Positions 9,783 to 21,168 of a stretch of 64,000 bases of DNA are shown in pieces. The DNA lies in contig OX579635.1 in the NCBI GenBank assembly GCA_951230915.1, forward strand, positions 248,001 to 312,000, written 5' to 3'. The notes under the pieces were generated by a model. The model searched no databases. It was not told the origin of the DNA and worked only from the letters and a program-made list of their open reading frames with translations. This DNA comes from Antitrichia curtipendula. Taxonomy: Eukaryota > Streptophyta > Bryopsida > Hypnales > Leucodontaceae. Within the stretch, counting starts at the first letter, position 1. Each line of letters starts with the position of its first letter. The position numbers were made by a program, and so were the translations under genes.

Positions 9783-11713
9783 TATCCTTTTGAAGTTGTA
9801 GTTCAATGTCTTTTTTGTGATGCCGTTGTTGAGTCTTATAACTCACAATTTTAAATCTTATTTTTTCATTGCTCAATCTACATTTATTACATCTACACTT
9901 CAAACACCATATTTGTTATATTGAGACTTTTGCAGATTTTGAGACAGAATGCTAGTTATTGAAAAATCTATTTAAAAAAATAGTAATTGAAACTAAATAA
10001 ATAATGCTAAAATAATGATTCTATAATGAAATTCTAAAAGTTGGTGTTGTTACTTATTTATAAAAAAATACCAATGAAGAGATAAAACCGTTTATCTTCG
10101 AGTTGAGGATAAAAATGAGAATGTGAGAAGTCTCAATATAACGAATATGACCTTTTCACTTGTTTATTGCGATGTGCAAGAATTCGTGCCATTATAGAAG
10201 AAATGAATGTTCGAAAAGAATATATGTATGTATGAATGAGCTAAAATATAAGGAAGAATTTATATTATGAAATGGATGGAAAATATAGATAACACAATAA
10301 AAGAAATTAAATATAAGATATATATTTTTTGTAAAAATATTTATATTCAAAATTCCAATGATTAATAAAATCAAAAAAGAAAATAACAAAATAAACATTA
10401 AGAAAAAAAAAGACATTTGAACCCTATAGCAAAAGTAAAAGTGTTTTTATTTTTTTTTATATTGGAGTTATACAGTAGATGTTGTAGAATTGCATATGGA
10501 TGAACTACATCTCACAAAAGACTAATAGGTGGTTCACTTTGAGAATGAAGTTGAACATAGCAGCAAGTCCTACATCGAAGTGTATGGTCAATACAAAGTG
10601 ATTGACTAAGTGGTATTTCTTAATTTGAATAATATAATTATGTAGTCTAAGATGAACAAAAAAAATTCATCTTCCAATAGATGCATTCAGTAACAAAATG
10701 AACCTTGAAGACCTACATCTTTTTTCCATAAAAGAACACTTGAACTTCCCATCTTATTGCAAAGGAAATAAAACTTAAATTTTTTTTTCTTTGCATATCT
10801 AACCATAGGATCCTATAGTAGACTGGTATAAAAACGTATAGAAGAAATTTCAAAAACCTTGACAACATAGATTGCAAGATATTTGCATCCAAAATGAAAA
10901 AAACAATTTTCTATTGAAACTTGCTTAACTAGATCTTTTGACTTTGAATCATCTGAACAAAAAAACTTATTACTTTTTATTTTTATTTTCTAAGATTTTA
11001 TATTGAATGGTTGAATTGAAAATTCTTTAAAAAAATAGTAAAAAACCACATATAATTTTTACTCATTAAGAAATTGTTAACTAGAAGTTGATCCAAGATT
11101 GAAGGAAAAACTAAATTGTTAATATTTCTAAGATGGAATTGAAATACAATAATTCCAATAATAAAATTATACTTGCAAATAAATCTACATATGTCTACTA
11201 ATTTTTTTTTCAAATTGTTTAAAAATTTCACAAATGAATCCAATAAGTTATTATTTAAAGAAAATGCTTAGATTGTATGAAAAATTAAGATTGTCTGTTA
11301 TTTTCTCATCATTAATCCAAACAAAATTAATCAAAACTTCTATTGAAGACAAAAATATAGAATTTTAGGAATTTAAAAATATATATATTTAGAGGTTTTT
11401 GTATTTTTTTTAGTATGAATCCCTCCACCTTCCATTTTTAGCTGATTGAGCAATACATTTTTCTATAGGGTACCAATTGAAATGAAAATTATGTATCTAC
11501 AAAGTTCTTGCAGAAGCACACACCTTAAGGAAGTTTTAAAAACATTCACTACAAATTTTAGACAATAGGAACCTACCCAAACCCACATTGTCCCTTGAGT
11601 AGACAAACAATTGTTCAAGAATAAATGTTAGAGTAGATGCTTGCCCTAAATCAAAAAATAGAAAACATTGAGCCTTTTGAGATGAACATGTTGATTTCTT
11701 CTAGTCAAATTTT
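9771..11713 (-). repeat. truncated copy 1 of a CACTA 5' region
   Basis: Reverse complement of 59459-61393 and of 49342-51280. It ends at 9771 in the CACATTTAGTCTAC-type coding start of the CACTA transposase (the CRCNKC region), cut off at a CATAGGTTG microhomology with the hAT pseudogene. No intact gene; the short minus-strand frames here are repeat-derived. Confidence 0.75.
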
Positions 11714-12033
11714 TATTGGTACACATGAAATGGAAAGAATGGCAGGGGCATGGCCATCCCCTGATTGTCAGTATATGTAAAAGTATTTTATTTTTTCTAA
11801 AAGAAAACCTTAAGAATTATGAAATTTTAATTATGTAGGAGAAAAAGAAGGAATATTAAATCCTACTCAAAATACAAAAATCGTTCAAAAATAGATTCCA
11901 TTAGAGAATTATAAATGTATAGAATCTTAAGGTATAGAAGTAAGTTTAAGGTATACCTCAAGTTCATTTGAAGTATGTAGAGATATGTTAGAGGTGTACA
12001 TGAAGTTTTCTTCAAGTGTGTGGAGGTTGTTTT

Positions 12034-14406
12034 AATCCCTAAAGGACCAAACACCGTTTTTTGACAACATAGCAATTATGAGTAGCTCACTACAACTAGA
12101 ATTTTTATTTTTTTCTTTGAAACTTTCACATAAGATGTGCCCGAAGAGTAGCTTTAAGGCCCAACAACTTTCATAACTTTGACTACGTGATTAAAAGTTA
12201 TTGAATGATGTATCATTTTCAGTGGTCGGCGGGGAGCCTGGACAACTCAAAAACTTCTTTAAAAATCACTTTTTTAGAAATAAAATTTGAAATTGCTTCT
12301 TTGGATTTATATATACATGGAAAGCTTTGAATCATTCCATTTTGATTAATGAGATGAAAGTTATGAGGAGTTTTAGTTTGTCGGTAGTTATGGATTCTCT
12401 ACTCTAAGATAAACTTTGAAGTCCTTTATTTAACTCAATTTTCAATATTTAAAAAAAACAAAAAAAATAGTGGGTATAGATTGGCATTTTTCAATTCCAT
12501 ATTCAAATTCTTAACAATTTAGTATTTTGAACATTCTCTACCTCTCTCTACTTACTATTTTTTTCCTATATGTTTTACAATTCCAAATGACTTATAAATT
12601 TTCAAGCATGTAGCCAACTTGCCTCAAATAATGAATCAAAAGAGTAGCCACCATTTTGGACAGTTTTTCATACAAATGTGACCTTGTAAAGTGCAACTGC
12701 CTGGATTTTTGCAAGGCAAAAAAAGGATTTTTGTCAATTCAAACGCTCTTATCTTGCAATCCACAAAGTGTAAATTTCTGAAACTTTTTCCACAACTTCT
12801 CAAACTAGTTTAATACAAGATACTATGTCTGTATTTTTCCAAAAATGTACTTTTTCTAAATTTTGGTACTTGTATTAGAAATAGCAATTTTGAAGCGATT
12901 TTGATGAAAACATAGTCTCTGGCCTTTAGGGGTTAAAGTTAGCATGTAGTCTACATCAAGCATGTTGAGCTAGATTTGATGTCTATTTAATGTTAACCTC
13001 AAGATTCAAGTGCGTTTTTTGTAACAAAAAAAAGATTTAAAGCATTTTCAGAATATAATATTTACTTCAATTTGTACGTGAAAAAAAATGAGCGTAAAAC
13101 TAACTTTGACAATAAATATAGAAAAAATAAAAAGTGGAAAAAACAAAAATATATATATTTTTCAAATATTATATATTTGTCTGTATGCAAGATTTAAATT
13201 AACTGTAATTGGATTTGTAATGAGAGAGTCATTGCATATTTCCAAATGAGAAGATATATAAGCATGTTTTAAAGAATTACTTGTAGGATTCATTTTGGAA
13301 TGCAATTTTTGATATATGTATATATATATTTTTTTATTTTTTTATAATTTTTTAAATTTTTATTTATTTATTTATTTATTTTTAATTTTTAATTTTTTTA
13401 ATTTTTAATTTTTTTTAATTTTTAATTTTTTTTGAGAACGTGCAATGTGCTTGCTAGTTTATCCTCACCATAGAAATGTAGTACTAAAGATGTTTTATGT
13501 TTATAGACCCAAAGGTACTTTGAAATACTAGTGTAAAATTGAAGGCTGAAATCTACATGTACTTTAATATTATAAAAAATTCAATTGCTATCTCCTTTGT
13601 TAACTTGTTTATTAGAGTAAATCCTTCTAAAATTTCAAAATAAAAAACCTTACAAATTGTCAAAGTGCATGATCGTGATGCTTGAATTTTAAAAACAAGT
13701 ATTTTCAAATGTTCCCAAGAGGCTAGACTTCATCATCCAAATTCTTTACAACAAAATGAACAGACTCTACAACTAGTTGCTTTCTAGCTATAATGTTTTG
13801 AAGAATTGAATTAGACATATATATAAAAAAGTAATCCAAAAAAATAGTTCATATTCATGTTTGAAGAAAAGAGTAAGTAAAAAAAATATAGTATACTTCA
13901 AAATATTGAACTGTTAATAATGTAGTTATTTGGAGTTGAAAATTTCCAATTCCGGAGGTTGAAATGTTGTAATAGATAATCAAAATGCAATGATTTCATT
14001 TATTTATCAAGAATACTAAACATGGAGTGAAATAAAATACTTCACAGCTTATTTTAGAATAGCATTCCATAATTCCCTGCACACGAAAACTCCTTGTAAC
14101 TTGTATTTCAATAATTGAAATGGACTCATAGAAACCTTTTTACACAATTATACATCTTGGGAAGCAATTTGTTTTTTTTATTTCTCCAAAAAGTCATTTT
14201 TTTGAGCTGCTTGAGTTGAGAAAAAAACGCAAATTAAAAAAAAATTATAACCCTGTGGTAAAAAGATATGAAAATTGTTGTGCATTCAAGATGCTCCTTG
14301 ACCACATTTTTTGTATAAATTTTATTTATTTTAAACTTTGTCCTCAGTGAGTTGCTCAAAATTTCTAATTTACCAAAAAATATTGTTCGGTCCTTTACGG
14401 GTAAAT
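12034..14406. mobile_element. foldback element with TTAATCCCTAAAGGACC termini
   Basis: The left end reads TTAATCCCTAAAGGACCAAA, and the right end on the opposite strand reads TTTACCCGTAAAGGACCGAA. The interior holds an inverted pair of the dispersed repeat also present at 29544-30866: reversed at 12240-12940, forward at about 13960-14230. They are separated by a low-complexity AT run. The switch from diverged to near-identical palindrome arm (14162) falls inside this element. No transposase and no clear target duplication seen. Confidence 0.55.
13318..13432. repeat. low-complexity T/A run
   Basis: Runs of TTTTTA, TTTAT and TTTTTAATTTT units. A simple, unstable sequence at the centre of the 12034-14406 foldback element and at one edge of the segment missing from the right arm. 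Confidence 0.85.
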
Positions 14407-15453
14407 GCACACTAAGGTAACGCATCCAAAAATTGCCCACCTAAGAGCTAAAACTAAATATTGGAAAGGCTAAACTTCTTGAAATAATTTTCCGTAAATT
14501 TGTATGGAAAGAGAAGTGAAAGTGGAATCCGGTCCAAGTCGTTTCATATGTTTTGGACCTTCATGGAATTAGTTTTTAATTTTGAAGTTGAAATGGCAAA
14601 GGTTCTAAAATTGTACATTGTTTGTACATTGCTAAAGGCTATGTACAAGCAACATGTACAAGTAGTGTACATTCAAGGATGTGGGTGGTTTTAGAGGCTC
14701 TACAATTTTAGAGCCCGTTACCTTAGTTCCATCATAAAGCTATTAATGATTTAGTTTGTTGTTCAATATTTGACCTATTTGTACTACATAATTACTCAAA
14801 GAATGCACATAAATTTTTCAATGTTTAAATATATTCCCTATACGTGGAACCCAATTTTCCAAAGTAAGATATTTTACATTGAAAGTCCAAAGAACAAAGG
14901 ACTTCTCATCTGTTTATGTACAAGCTCAGGGGGTGCACTTAGTTCTACTACAACAAATCATGTGCAAACTACTGGTTTCTAATAAACTATAATTTCAACC
15001 TAAAACTTTGAACATTGTTTAATAATGACTATAGGTTTCTATTGCCAAAATTTCCAACTCAAATAAAACATGAAATGATTTCTAGAAGAGGTTGAAAATG
15101 AACTAAAATGGCATGTTTTTCAACTCAAATAATTATAGAGAATACAATTCAGTAGAGAGTTATTTTTAGGAATTTTTTGTTCATTTTTTAGACAATTTTT
15201 TCTTATACAATATAGGAATGTGAAAGTCATTTTTCAATTCTATAGTGTATCTTTTTACTTCAAAAATTTGTGACTAATTATTATTAAGAAATGAAAATAT
15301 CAATAATTCAAAACATAAACATAAAATAATTCAAAGTAAAAAAATCTATTCATATTTATTTTATTTTATTTTATTTAAAATTCAAAAAAATATAGGGGGT
15401 CCAAAGTTTTGTTTGCACGTGGGTTCTAATGGATACTCTAAGTGACCCCCCCA
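14407..15453. other. no gene seen; TGTACA cluster and (TTTTA)n run
   Basis: Five TGTACA or TGTACATT words lie within 14610-14680, partly self-complementary. A (TTTTA)n run lies at about 15357-15377. Mirror region 46477-47523. Confidence 0.4.
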
Positions 15454-16677
15454 TATAACATGAAGTAGTAGAGGGAAGGGCTGCCTTCCCCTTGACAGAT
15501 TGGTGTGGAATATTCCCCACCATCAATAGCTAAGTGAAATGTGTTGAAATTTGTCAGAGTGGCAGGGTGGCTACTGCAAACTTGGGGTAAAAAAAAGTAC
15601 TACTTTCAATTCTAACATTGCAGAAAATCTAGACTCAAAGTACTATAAATTAAAGTATTATCAATTCAAATAGTACACAAAATATGAGTTTTATACAAAA
15701 TAGCTGTCAAATCATTGAGCCAATGAATTTCAGCATTCAAAATTCCTTACAACACTTCTTAAGACAAATGTGTTTTGTAACTTAGAATGCAAAGACAACT
15801 ATTTATATACCTATGGGGTGGTAGGAGGTAAAATAAACAATGTGGGATATGTAAATTAGAATTTGTATTTTTTCAACCGCTCATAGTGTAATCAAATTAA
15901 AGCAACAATTGTGATTGAAGTAGATTTTTAGACCTCATTTAGGCATAGTATAAAACTTTTAAAAAAAAACTTTGAACTGAAAAAATTTGTGAAATGAAGT
16001 TAAGATTTATCTCCAAAAATTCTTTTGGGATTTTGATCCTCCAATCAAAAGTTATGGATAAATTTCAGATAGGGGTTGGAAGGGAATTTGTTTTTGACAT
16101 TTTCAAACATCCTCTTTGAAATTTGTCCAAAACTTTTGATTGGAGAATCATAATCTCAAATGGGTTTTTGGAGATGAAATTTATCTTAATTTACCAACTT
16201 TTCATAGTTCAATTTTTTTTGAAATTTTTTATTATACTATTCCTAAATGAGGTCTGAAATTATACTTCAATCACAATTCCTACTTTTGATTTTAACTATG
16301 AGTGGTTGAGAAACTACAAATTCTAAACTAACACATCCCACACGGGTTGTTCTAACTCCTACCACCACATAGGTGTATAAGGAGCTTCTCTTGACATTCA
16401 ACAAATGAAAAGTAAATTATTGTAATGGTCACATTGAATACTGTCTTGGTATGCTAATCATGATTCTAACTTAGATTTTAGGCAAACCAATTTTCTTTGT
16501 AAATCATATTTATTTGTATGTTCAATCTTGAAATTATAGAAAGGAAATGGAGCGCGCCATGAATCTAATGCCGCACTCCCTGTACTGCAGCTTAGATTAA
16601 TGAGGCGTGGATGAACATCGTGGATGAGGCCTCCAGGGAGGGAAAGGCAGCCTCCCTAAAGGTTACTGAATGTTATG
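15454..16677. mobile_element. CATAAC-family hairpin element B
   Basis: Terminal inverted repeats of roughly 45 bp. The left end reads ATAACATGAAGTAGTAGAGG and then GGGCTGCCTTCCC. The right end, on the opposite strand, reads CATAACATTCAGTAACC and then GGGAGGCTGCCTTTCCC. The core (15789-16394) is an inverted repeat around about 16090 in which TCCAATCAAAAGTTATGG pairs with CAAAACTTTTGATTGGA. Elements at 18232-19525 and 21169-22421 share this architecture. No transposase and no clear target duplication. Confidence 0.72.
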
Positions 16678-17640
16678 CAGGTGTACAAGATTTCTTCTTT
16701 GGTCATTGTTTCTGTACCTCTAGAGAGTCCAATGTCATTGGAAAAAAACTCCCATTTCACCGGGAAACTCCCAAAATAAAGAATATGATGTTCTATAAAC
16801 ACCCACCTCTCTTGTGCTGTGACTTGTGTTGTCGTATTGCTGGTGTTGAGGTCAGAGATAGTCACACGCGGGTCATTGAATCTGCCTGAGTTCCAAACAC
16901 TGTGCGGGGCCTCCAGATTACAAAGAAAGTTCCTTTCAGTGCGGCCTGGTAGGAAAACAGGCAGCCTGCGTTGGTGAGAGTTGCGTCAAAAAGCGACAGA
17001 TATTTTGGTGTCTCGTTTTCCCAAGCGTTGAAAAAATGGGCGGGGCAGGCATCACCGGGCGTGTGTCATGCATCCCTCTGCGCGGCAATTCACGAACATG
17101 TTTTCTATGCGTTCAGATCTGCAATTCTGTCTTTTCTTTTAATCTTCCTTGGCGTACGTTTGAATCCTTCCTGGCATCGTTTTCTGCGTTTGGCACAAAC
17201 GAAACAATTCTGTGTTACCTGTAATTATCTACTAATGATTGACTTTCGAAGCAACTGGCCGCGGCATGACCTCTGGCGAGCTAACTTTGTGACGACATCA
17301 GGAGACTCGAACTAGTGACTCGAAGGTGCTTAAACCAGTGCAGCAGCAGGAAATGACTTCTGGGAGAACTCGAGGCGGCTCCTTTCAGTCTGGCCTGGTT
17401 TCTAAATTGGCAGCCTCCGTGACATGTCACATGAGAGGGTTGCGTTCGAAAGGTCAAGCACTTCTGCAAGGCAATTCTGTCTTTTTATCTTCATTGTCTT
17501 TGATTCTTTCAAATCATTTCGTCTGTTTGGCACGAACGAAACAATTCTGCGCTACAGACTAATGACCTTGGAAGCAGCTGACCGTGGCATGACTCTGGCG
17601 GGCTAACTTTCTGACCACATCAGGAGGTTCTCTGGTTCAT
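16678..17640 (+). repeat. GC-rich segment with two copies of a 230-400 bp unit
   Basis: Base composition rises well above the surroundings. Unit 1 (about 16928-17330) and unit 2 (about 17383-17640) share TCCTTTCAGT, GGCAGCCT, GTTGCGT, CAATTCTGTCTTTT, TTTGGCACRAACGAAACAAT, GGCATGACCTCTGGCG and CATCAGGAG. A third copy lies at 28905-29160. Frames of 60-114 codons exist but differ between units and keep no common protein, so I treat it as a non-coding repeat. The 5' part (16690-16900) is unique and could be a relict of a gene. Confidence 0.6.
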
Positions 17641-18231
17641 TTTTTTCCGCTCAAGATGGCATCAATTAATGCCTCCACAAAGGTAGCATTAATTGATTGC
17701 TCAAATTTTTTGAAATCGAAGGATAGAAACTTACATAACAACCTGCATGAAATCACGATCTGTTATCGAAAGTGGAAGGGAACGTGCTCACTTGACACGA
17801 GAGAGAAACTCCGATCATTTTTGTCGTAATGATCTACAGCTCCCACAAGTGACTGCCCTACATAAATTAAGTCATTTTTGTAAGAAATTGTCACATGTGA
17901 TCTTGTGAATGTGATGGTGATCTAAGGTGTGACCACCCATTGCCAACAGCACCCCATTGGCAGTCAAATAGGGTGGTAGAAATGCAACAGAGGTTGGAAT
18001 TAATTTCCAAACATGAGTTCTTGGCTTCCAAGTTCCAACCATCAATTCCTCCATTCTCTTCATGACACATGAGCTTGGTTTGGAGTGCCAAAGTGAACAA
18101 GAAGTAGTCTCTTAAATGAGCGGTTTTAGAAGAGTCTAGACATTGGCTATGGGTCTGGCACACTTTAGTCCTTCCAAAATTCACAGTAATTTCAGTTCAA
18201 GCAATAAAATTACCAAATTTTGGCAATCTTC
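17641..18231. other. no gene seen
   Basis: No recognised repeat. A short frame on minus near 17891-18184 has no family resemblance. Mirror region 43699-44289. Confidence 0.35.
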
Positions 18232-19525
18232 CATAACATTCAGTAGCTTTCAGAGAGCCTGCCTTTCCCTCTTTGGAGGCCTCGTCCACAAAAACATCAA
18301 CCTGAGAATTAAAGTAAGTTTCAGTACCCAGCACCAAGATCGTGGCATTAGATTTATGTACACTATTCTTTTTGCAAAACCTTGAACCAGCCAAACAATT
18401 CAAATTGGGCCATCAAAATTCTTAAGATGATTTGCCGAGAATCTTGAAAACCCTATCCCAATGCCATTTAACCCTAAGTAGCCAACAAAATCAATTTTGA
18501 TGGACCAATAAGGACATTTGTAGTCAGGAAGCTTGGAGCTGTCATTTTTATATTGAAATCAATTGTCAATCATGATTCCTCAAAGGATATGGGATAATTT
18601 GAAAATGAGAGCTTGACCACTCATTGTCAAAATGTAAAAATCATGTTTGATGTAGAATTTGAGACCTCATTTAGTCATAGTAGAATAACTTTTCTCAAAA
18701 TATTTTGGACAAGTAAAAGTTGTTAAATCAGTTTAAATTTTATCTCCAAAAATCCGTTTGATATTTCAAGCCTCCAATCAAAAGTTATGGACAAAATTCA
18801 AAGAGGATGTTTGAAAATGTAAAAGAAAACGTCCCTTCCAACTCCTCTTTGAAATTTACCTATAACTTTTAATTGGAGGCTTGAAATATCAAATGGATTT
18901 TTGGATATGCAATTTAACTTGATGTTTTAACTTTTTTTAGTTCAAATTTTTTTGAAAAAAGTTATTCTACTATGACTAAATGAGGTCTGAAATTCTATTT
19001 TAAATACAATTCTTGTTTTAATTTGACTTAACTATGAGTGATTGAACTCCTACTAATTTTAATTTATATGTCCCACATTGTATGTTTTACCTCCTAACAC
19101 CCCATACGTATATAAAGAGTTGTCTTCTCACTGTAAAGTCATGTATCTTGTATGGCTTTCAAAATGTTATGAGGAAATTGCAACTTAGAGTTCAAAGTTG
19201 AATGCTTTTATCTTGAAAACTTTATTCAAAATATTTATTCTGTGGCTAACCTAGTTAAGTGCAATTTTTTTACTAACCCGGTTGAGTGCATTATTTTTTA
19301 ATAACCCAGCTTGGGTTAGCCTTGAGTGTTCTCTAGTTTGTTCACCAACCCCCTCTTGCTTGCTTCCGAACAGAGTTTGTCAGACAAATTTTGACGCGTG
19401 TTTGTTAGCTACTGATGGTGCCGAATATTCGGCACCATATCATCCAGCGGATGAAATGATGCCGAATATTCGGCACCATTCTGTCAGAGGGAAGGCAGAC
19501 TTTGCTTCTGCTACTGAATGTTATG
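18232..19525. mobile_element. CATAAC-family hairpin element C
   Basis: The left end reads CATAACATTCAGTAGC, then GCCTGCCTTTCCCTC. The right end, on the opposite strand, reads CATAACATTCAGTAGC, then GTCTGCCTTCCCTC. The hairpin core (about 18640-19013) folds around about 18827, with AAGCCTCCAATCAAAAGTTA opposite its complement. The right part carries a perfect 24-bp palindrome and a near copy (19415-19479). The 116-codon frame at 19282-19632 crosses the element border and is not a gene. Confidence 0.78.
19415..19479. promoter_or_regulatory. pair of 24-bp palindromes ATGGTGCCGAAT/ATTCGGCACCAT
   Basis: Bases 19415-19438 form a perfect 24-bp palindrome (ATGGTGCCGAAT followed by its reverse complement). 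Bases 19456-19479 repeat it with one mismatch. The centres are 41 bp apart, about four helical turns. Degenerate versions stand at the same place in the sister elements (GGTGTGGAATATTCCCCACC near 15501; TGGTGTGAAATATTCTACAC near 21211). This suggests a conserved protein-binding site of the element family; binding is inferred. Confidence 0.6.
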
Positions 19526-19628
19526 TCCTCATTTCTATCCCTGCACCTGTGAAAATATTGCCCTTGCCCTTTTGTACTCCACATCATGTCTGTAGTGGCT
19601 TATTTGGTCAGTTATGGGTGGTCACACC

Positions 19629-20516
19629 TTAACCCTTTAGTGACCGGTCGACCACTTTGTAGTCGATTTTGGGACTTTTGGTCTGATGCTATTCAAAATA
19701 CATTTGATCACAAAAAATTCAAAGAGTAACGCAATTAGAGTGTCTTCATGTGCTTCAAACAAAACCAATTTTAAGGGAATTGGAGCATTGATGAATTAGC
19801 TATGAGGTTGCAAACTCAAATGGCCTGGACCTTCAAATGGAAAGTGTTCAACAAAAATACAAAAAAATGTCAACCAAATTGTGAGATTTTCATGTAACTT
19901 GATGTCTTGACAAGGCATAAGTGTTTCTTTGTAATCTCAGTAATGCCCAAAGTAAACTTATGCATTGGTATTTATGTAGCGCAAATTCAAAAGGGTCATT
20001 CAAATCATTGATTTTTGAGAATTAAGGAAAGCAACTCAAACTCCAACAAGACTCTAGAAGCAAGCGTGATGTAGAGGTACATTTCACTTTCTTCAATGTA
20101 CCAAATCTGCACATTTTAGAAGGGTATTCGCAGTGATGACCATAGATGACCATTTTTTGTGAACTTTAAAAATTTGTAACTAATTTCACAAAGCTTGAAA
20201 AAATATGAAACGACTTGGGTTAGATTCCTATTCTACTTGTCTTTTGTGGAAAATTTACTAAAAGTTATTAAAAGATATTTCACCTCTCCAAAATTCAATT
20301 TTAGCCCTTAAAAGGTTCATTTATGGACCTTCTATCTTATTTATAGAGATTTGTACTGTTGGATGAGTTTGATTTTTTGTTAGGTTGAAGAATCTCCCTT
20401 ATGAAAACACCTTATACGGTTTGATCTAAGACTACATCTTTAGAGTGGCCACAAAGTTCACTTTCTTGAAAAACTACGCCCGCCCTCCAAATCAACCACG
20501 GGCACTAAAGGGTTAA
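19629..20516. mobile_element. 888-bp element with TTAACCCTTTAGTG inverted termini
   Basis: The left end reads TTAACCCTTTAGTGACCGG and the right end, on the opposite strand, TTAACCCTTTAGTGCCCGTG. It is non-coding and shows no unambiguous target duplication. Its terminal sequence resembles that of 23694-25520 and, more weakly, the ends of 12034-14406. Confidence 0.65.
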
Positions 20517-20528
20517 ATAGGGATGGAT

Positions 20529-20813
20529 AATTTTGTTAAAATGGTAGTACTCTGTGTGCCATTTATAGAGTGCCCACTCTGAACCATAAAAGAGACATTT
20601 AGGATTGGTATAGATTTTAAGAAATCTAGAACTCATGTAGATTTTTAATGTGCATAATTTGAAAAATCTTGGACTTACATAGAATTCAGATATCTAGGAT
20701 TAATATAGATTTCAAAAATCTAAAATGCATATAGATTTTAGACCATTTCAAAGTGCATGGTTTGAACTGTTAAAAGTGCCAAACTAACGGAATACCACCA
20801 TTTTAACAAAATT
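20529..20813. mobile_element. 285-bp MITE with AATTTTGTTAAAATGGT termini
   Basis: Terminal inverted repeats of about 27 bp (AATTTTGTTAAAATGGTAGT; the other end has one base changed). The inside has repeated AAAAATCTA/TAGATTTT blocks. No target duplication recognised. Mirror 41117-41401. Confidence 0.65.
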
Positions 20814-21168
20814 GCCTACAGGGATACTATGGGGACCAAAAAAAGTAAAGGAACTTATTGTAGAAAATTGTAGATGTTTAAGTAACTATTGATGTACAAC
20901 AAAAAGGTAGATATTTATATAGTGTGTAATGTCAATTAATTAGTATGGATCCCTTAAAATCCCTATTCAATGTAGAAGGCATAGAAGCCTAGGGATTATT
21001 TGCATATATCATAACGTGTATATAAATCTTACACTTGCTCTTAGTTGAGCTCCTTGGACTCTTTGAGTGAATAAATCATATAAAAGGGTTTAATTTGCAA
21101 GTTGAATCAACTTACATTGCTTAAAGCATTTGTAATTCTAAATCTCTTACTCAATTTCAAAAACTTAA
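20814..21168. other. no gene seen
   Basis: AT-rich, no recognised repeat. Mirror region 40762-41116. Confidence 0.35.

Larger units (their letters stand above)
9371..14161 (+). repeat. outer palindrome arm, left (older, diverged)
   Basis: Inverted relative to 47769-51682. In the 320 bases I compared (around 11640-11920) I counted about 16 differences, so roughly 95% identity. The left arm has about 870 bp (12530-13400) that the right arm lacks. The outer end lies in the hAT pseudogene, at AACAACTAGATAAG (9371), where homology stops abruptly. Confidence 0.88.

Noticed and set aside
10192..11243. Minus frames of 74 and 81 codons (and copies at 49812 and 59930)
   Set aside because: Asn/Ile/Phe-rich low-complexity translations in a CACTA 5' region; copies differ by substitutions without codon-position bias that I could see.
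12090..12120. CACTACAACTAGAATT as a fourth CACTA terminus
   Set aside because: No matching inverted end or 3-bp duplication found; the right-arm copy shows the same words without an element boundary.
16971..17315. 114-codon and neighbouring frames in the GC-rich segment
   Set aside because: The repeated units are not open in the same frame, so the ORFs follow from higher GC and not from selection.
17425..17470. tRNA or SINE with a GTTCGAAAG B-box-like block
   Set aside because: No cloverleaf, A box or terminal stem could be drawn, and the three copies vary in this block.
19282..19632. 116-codon plus frame (mirror 42298-42648)
   Set aside because: It spans a palindromic site and an element border, and its sister elements do not keep the frame.
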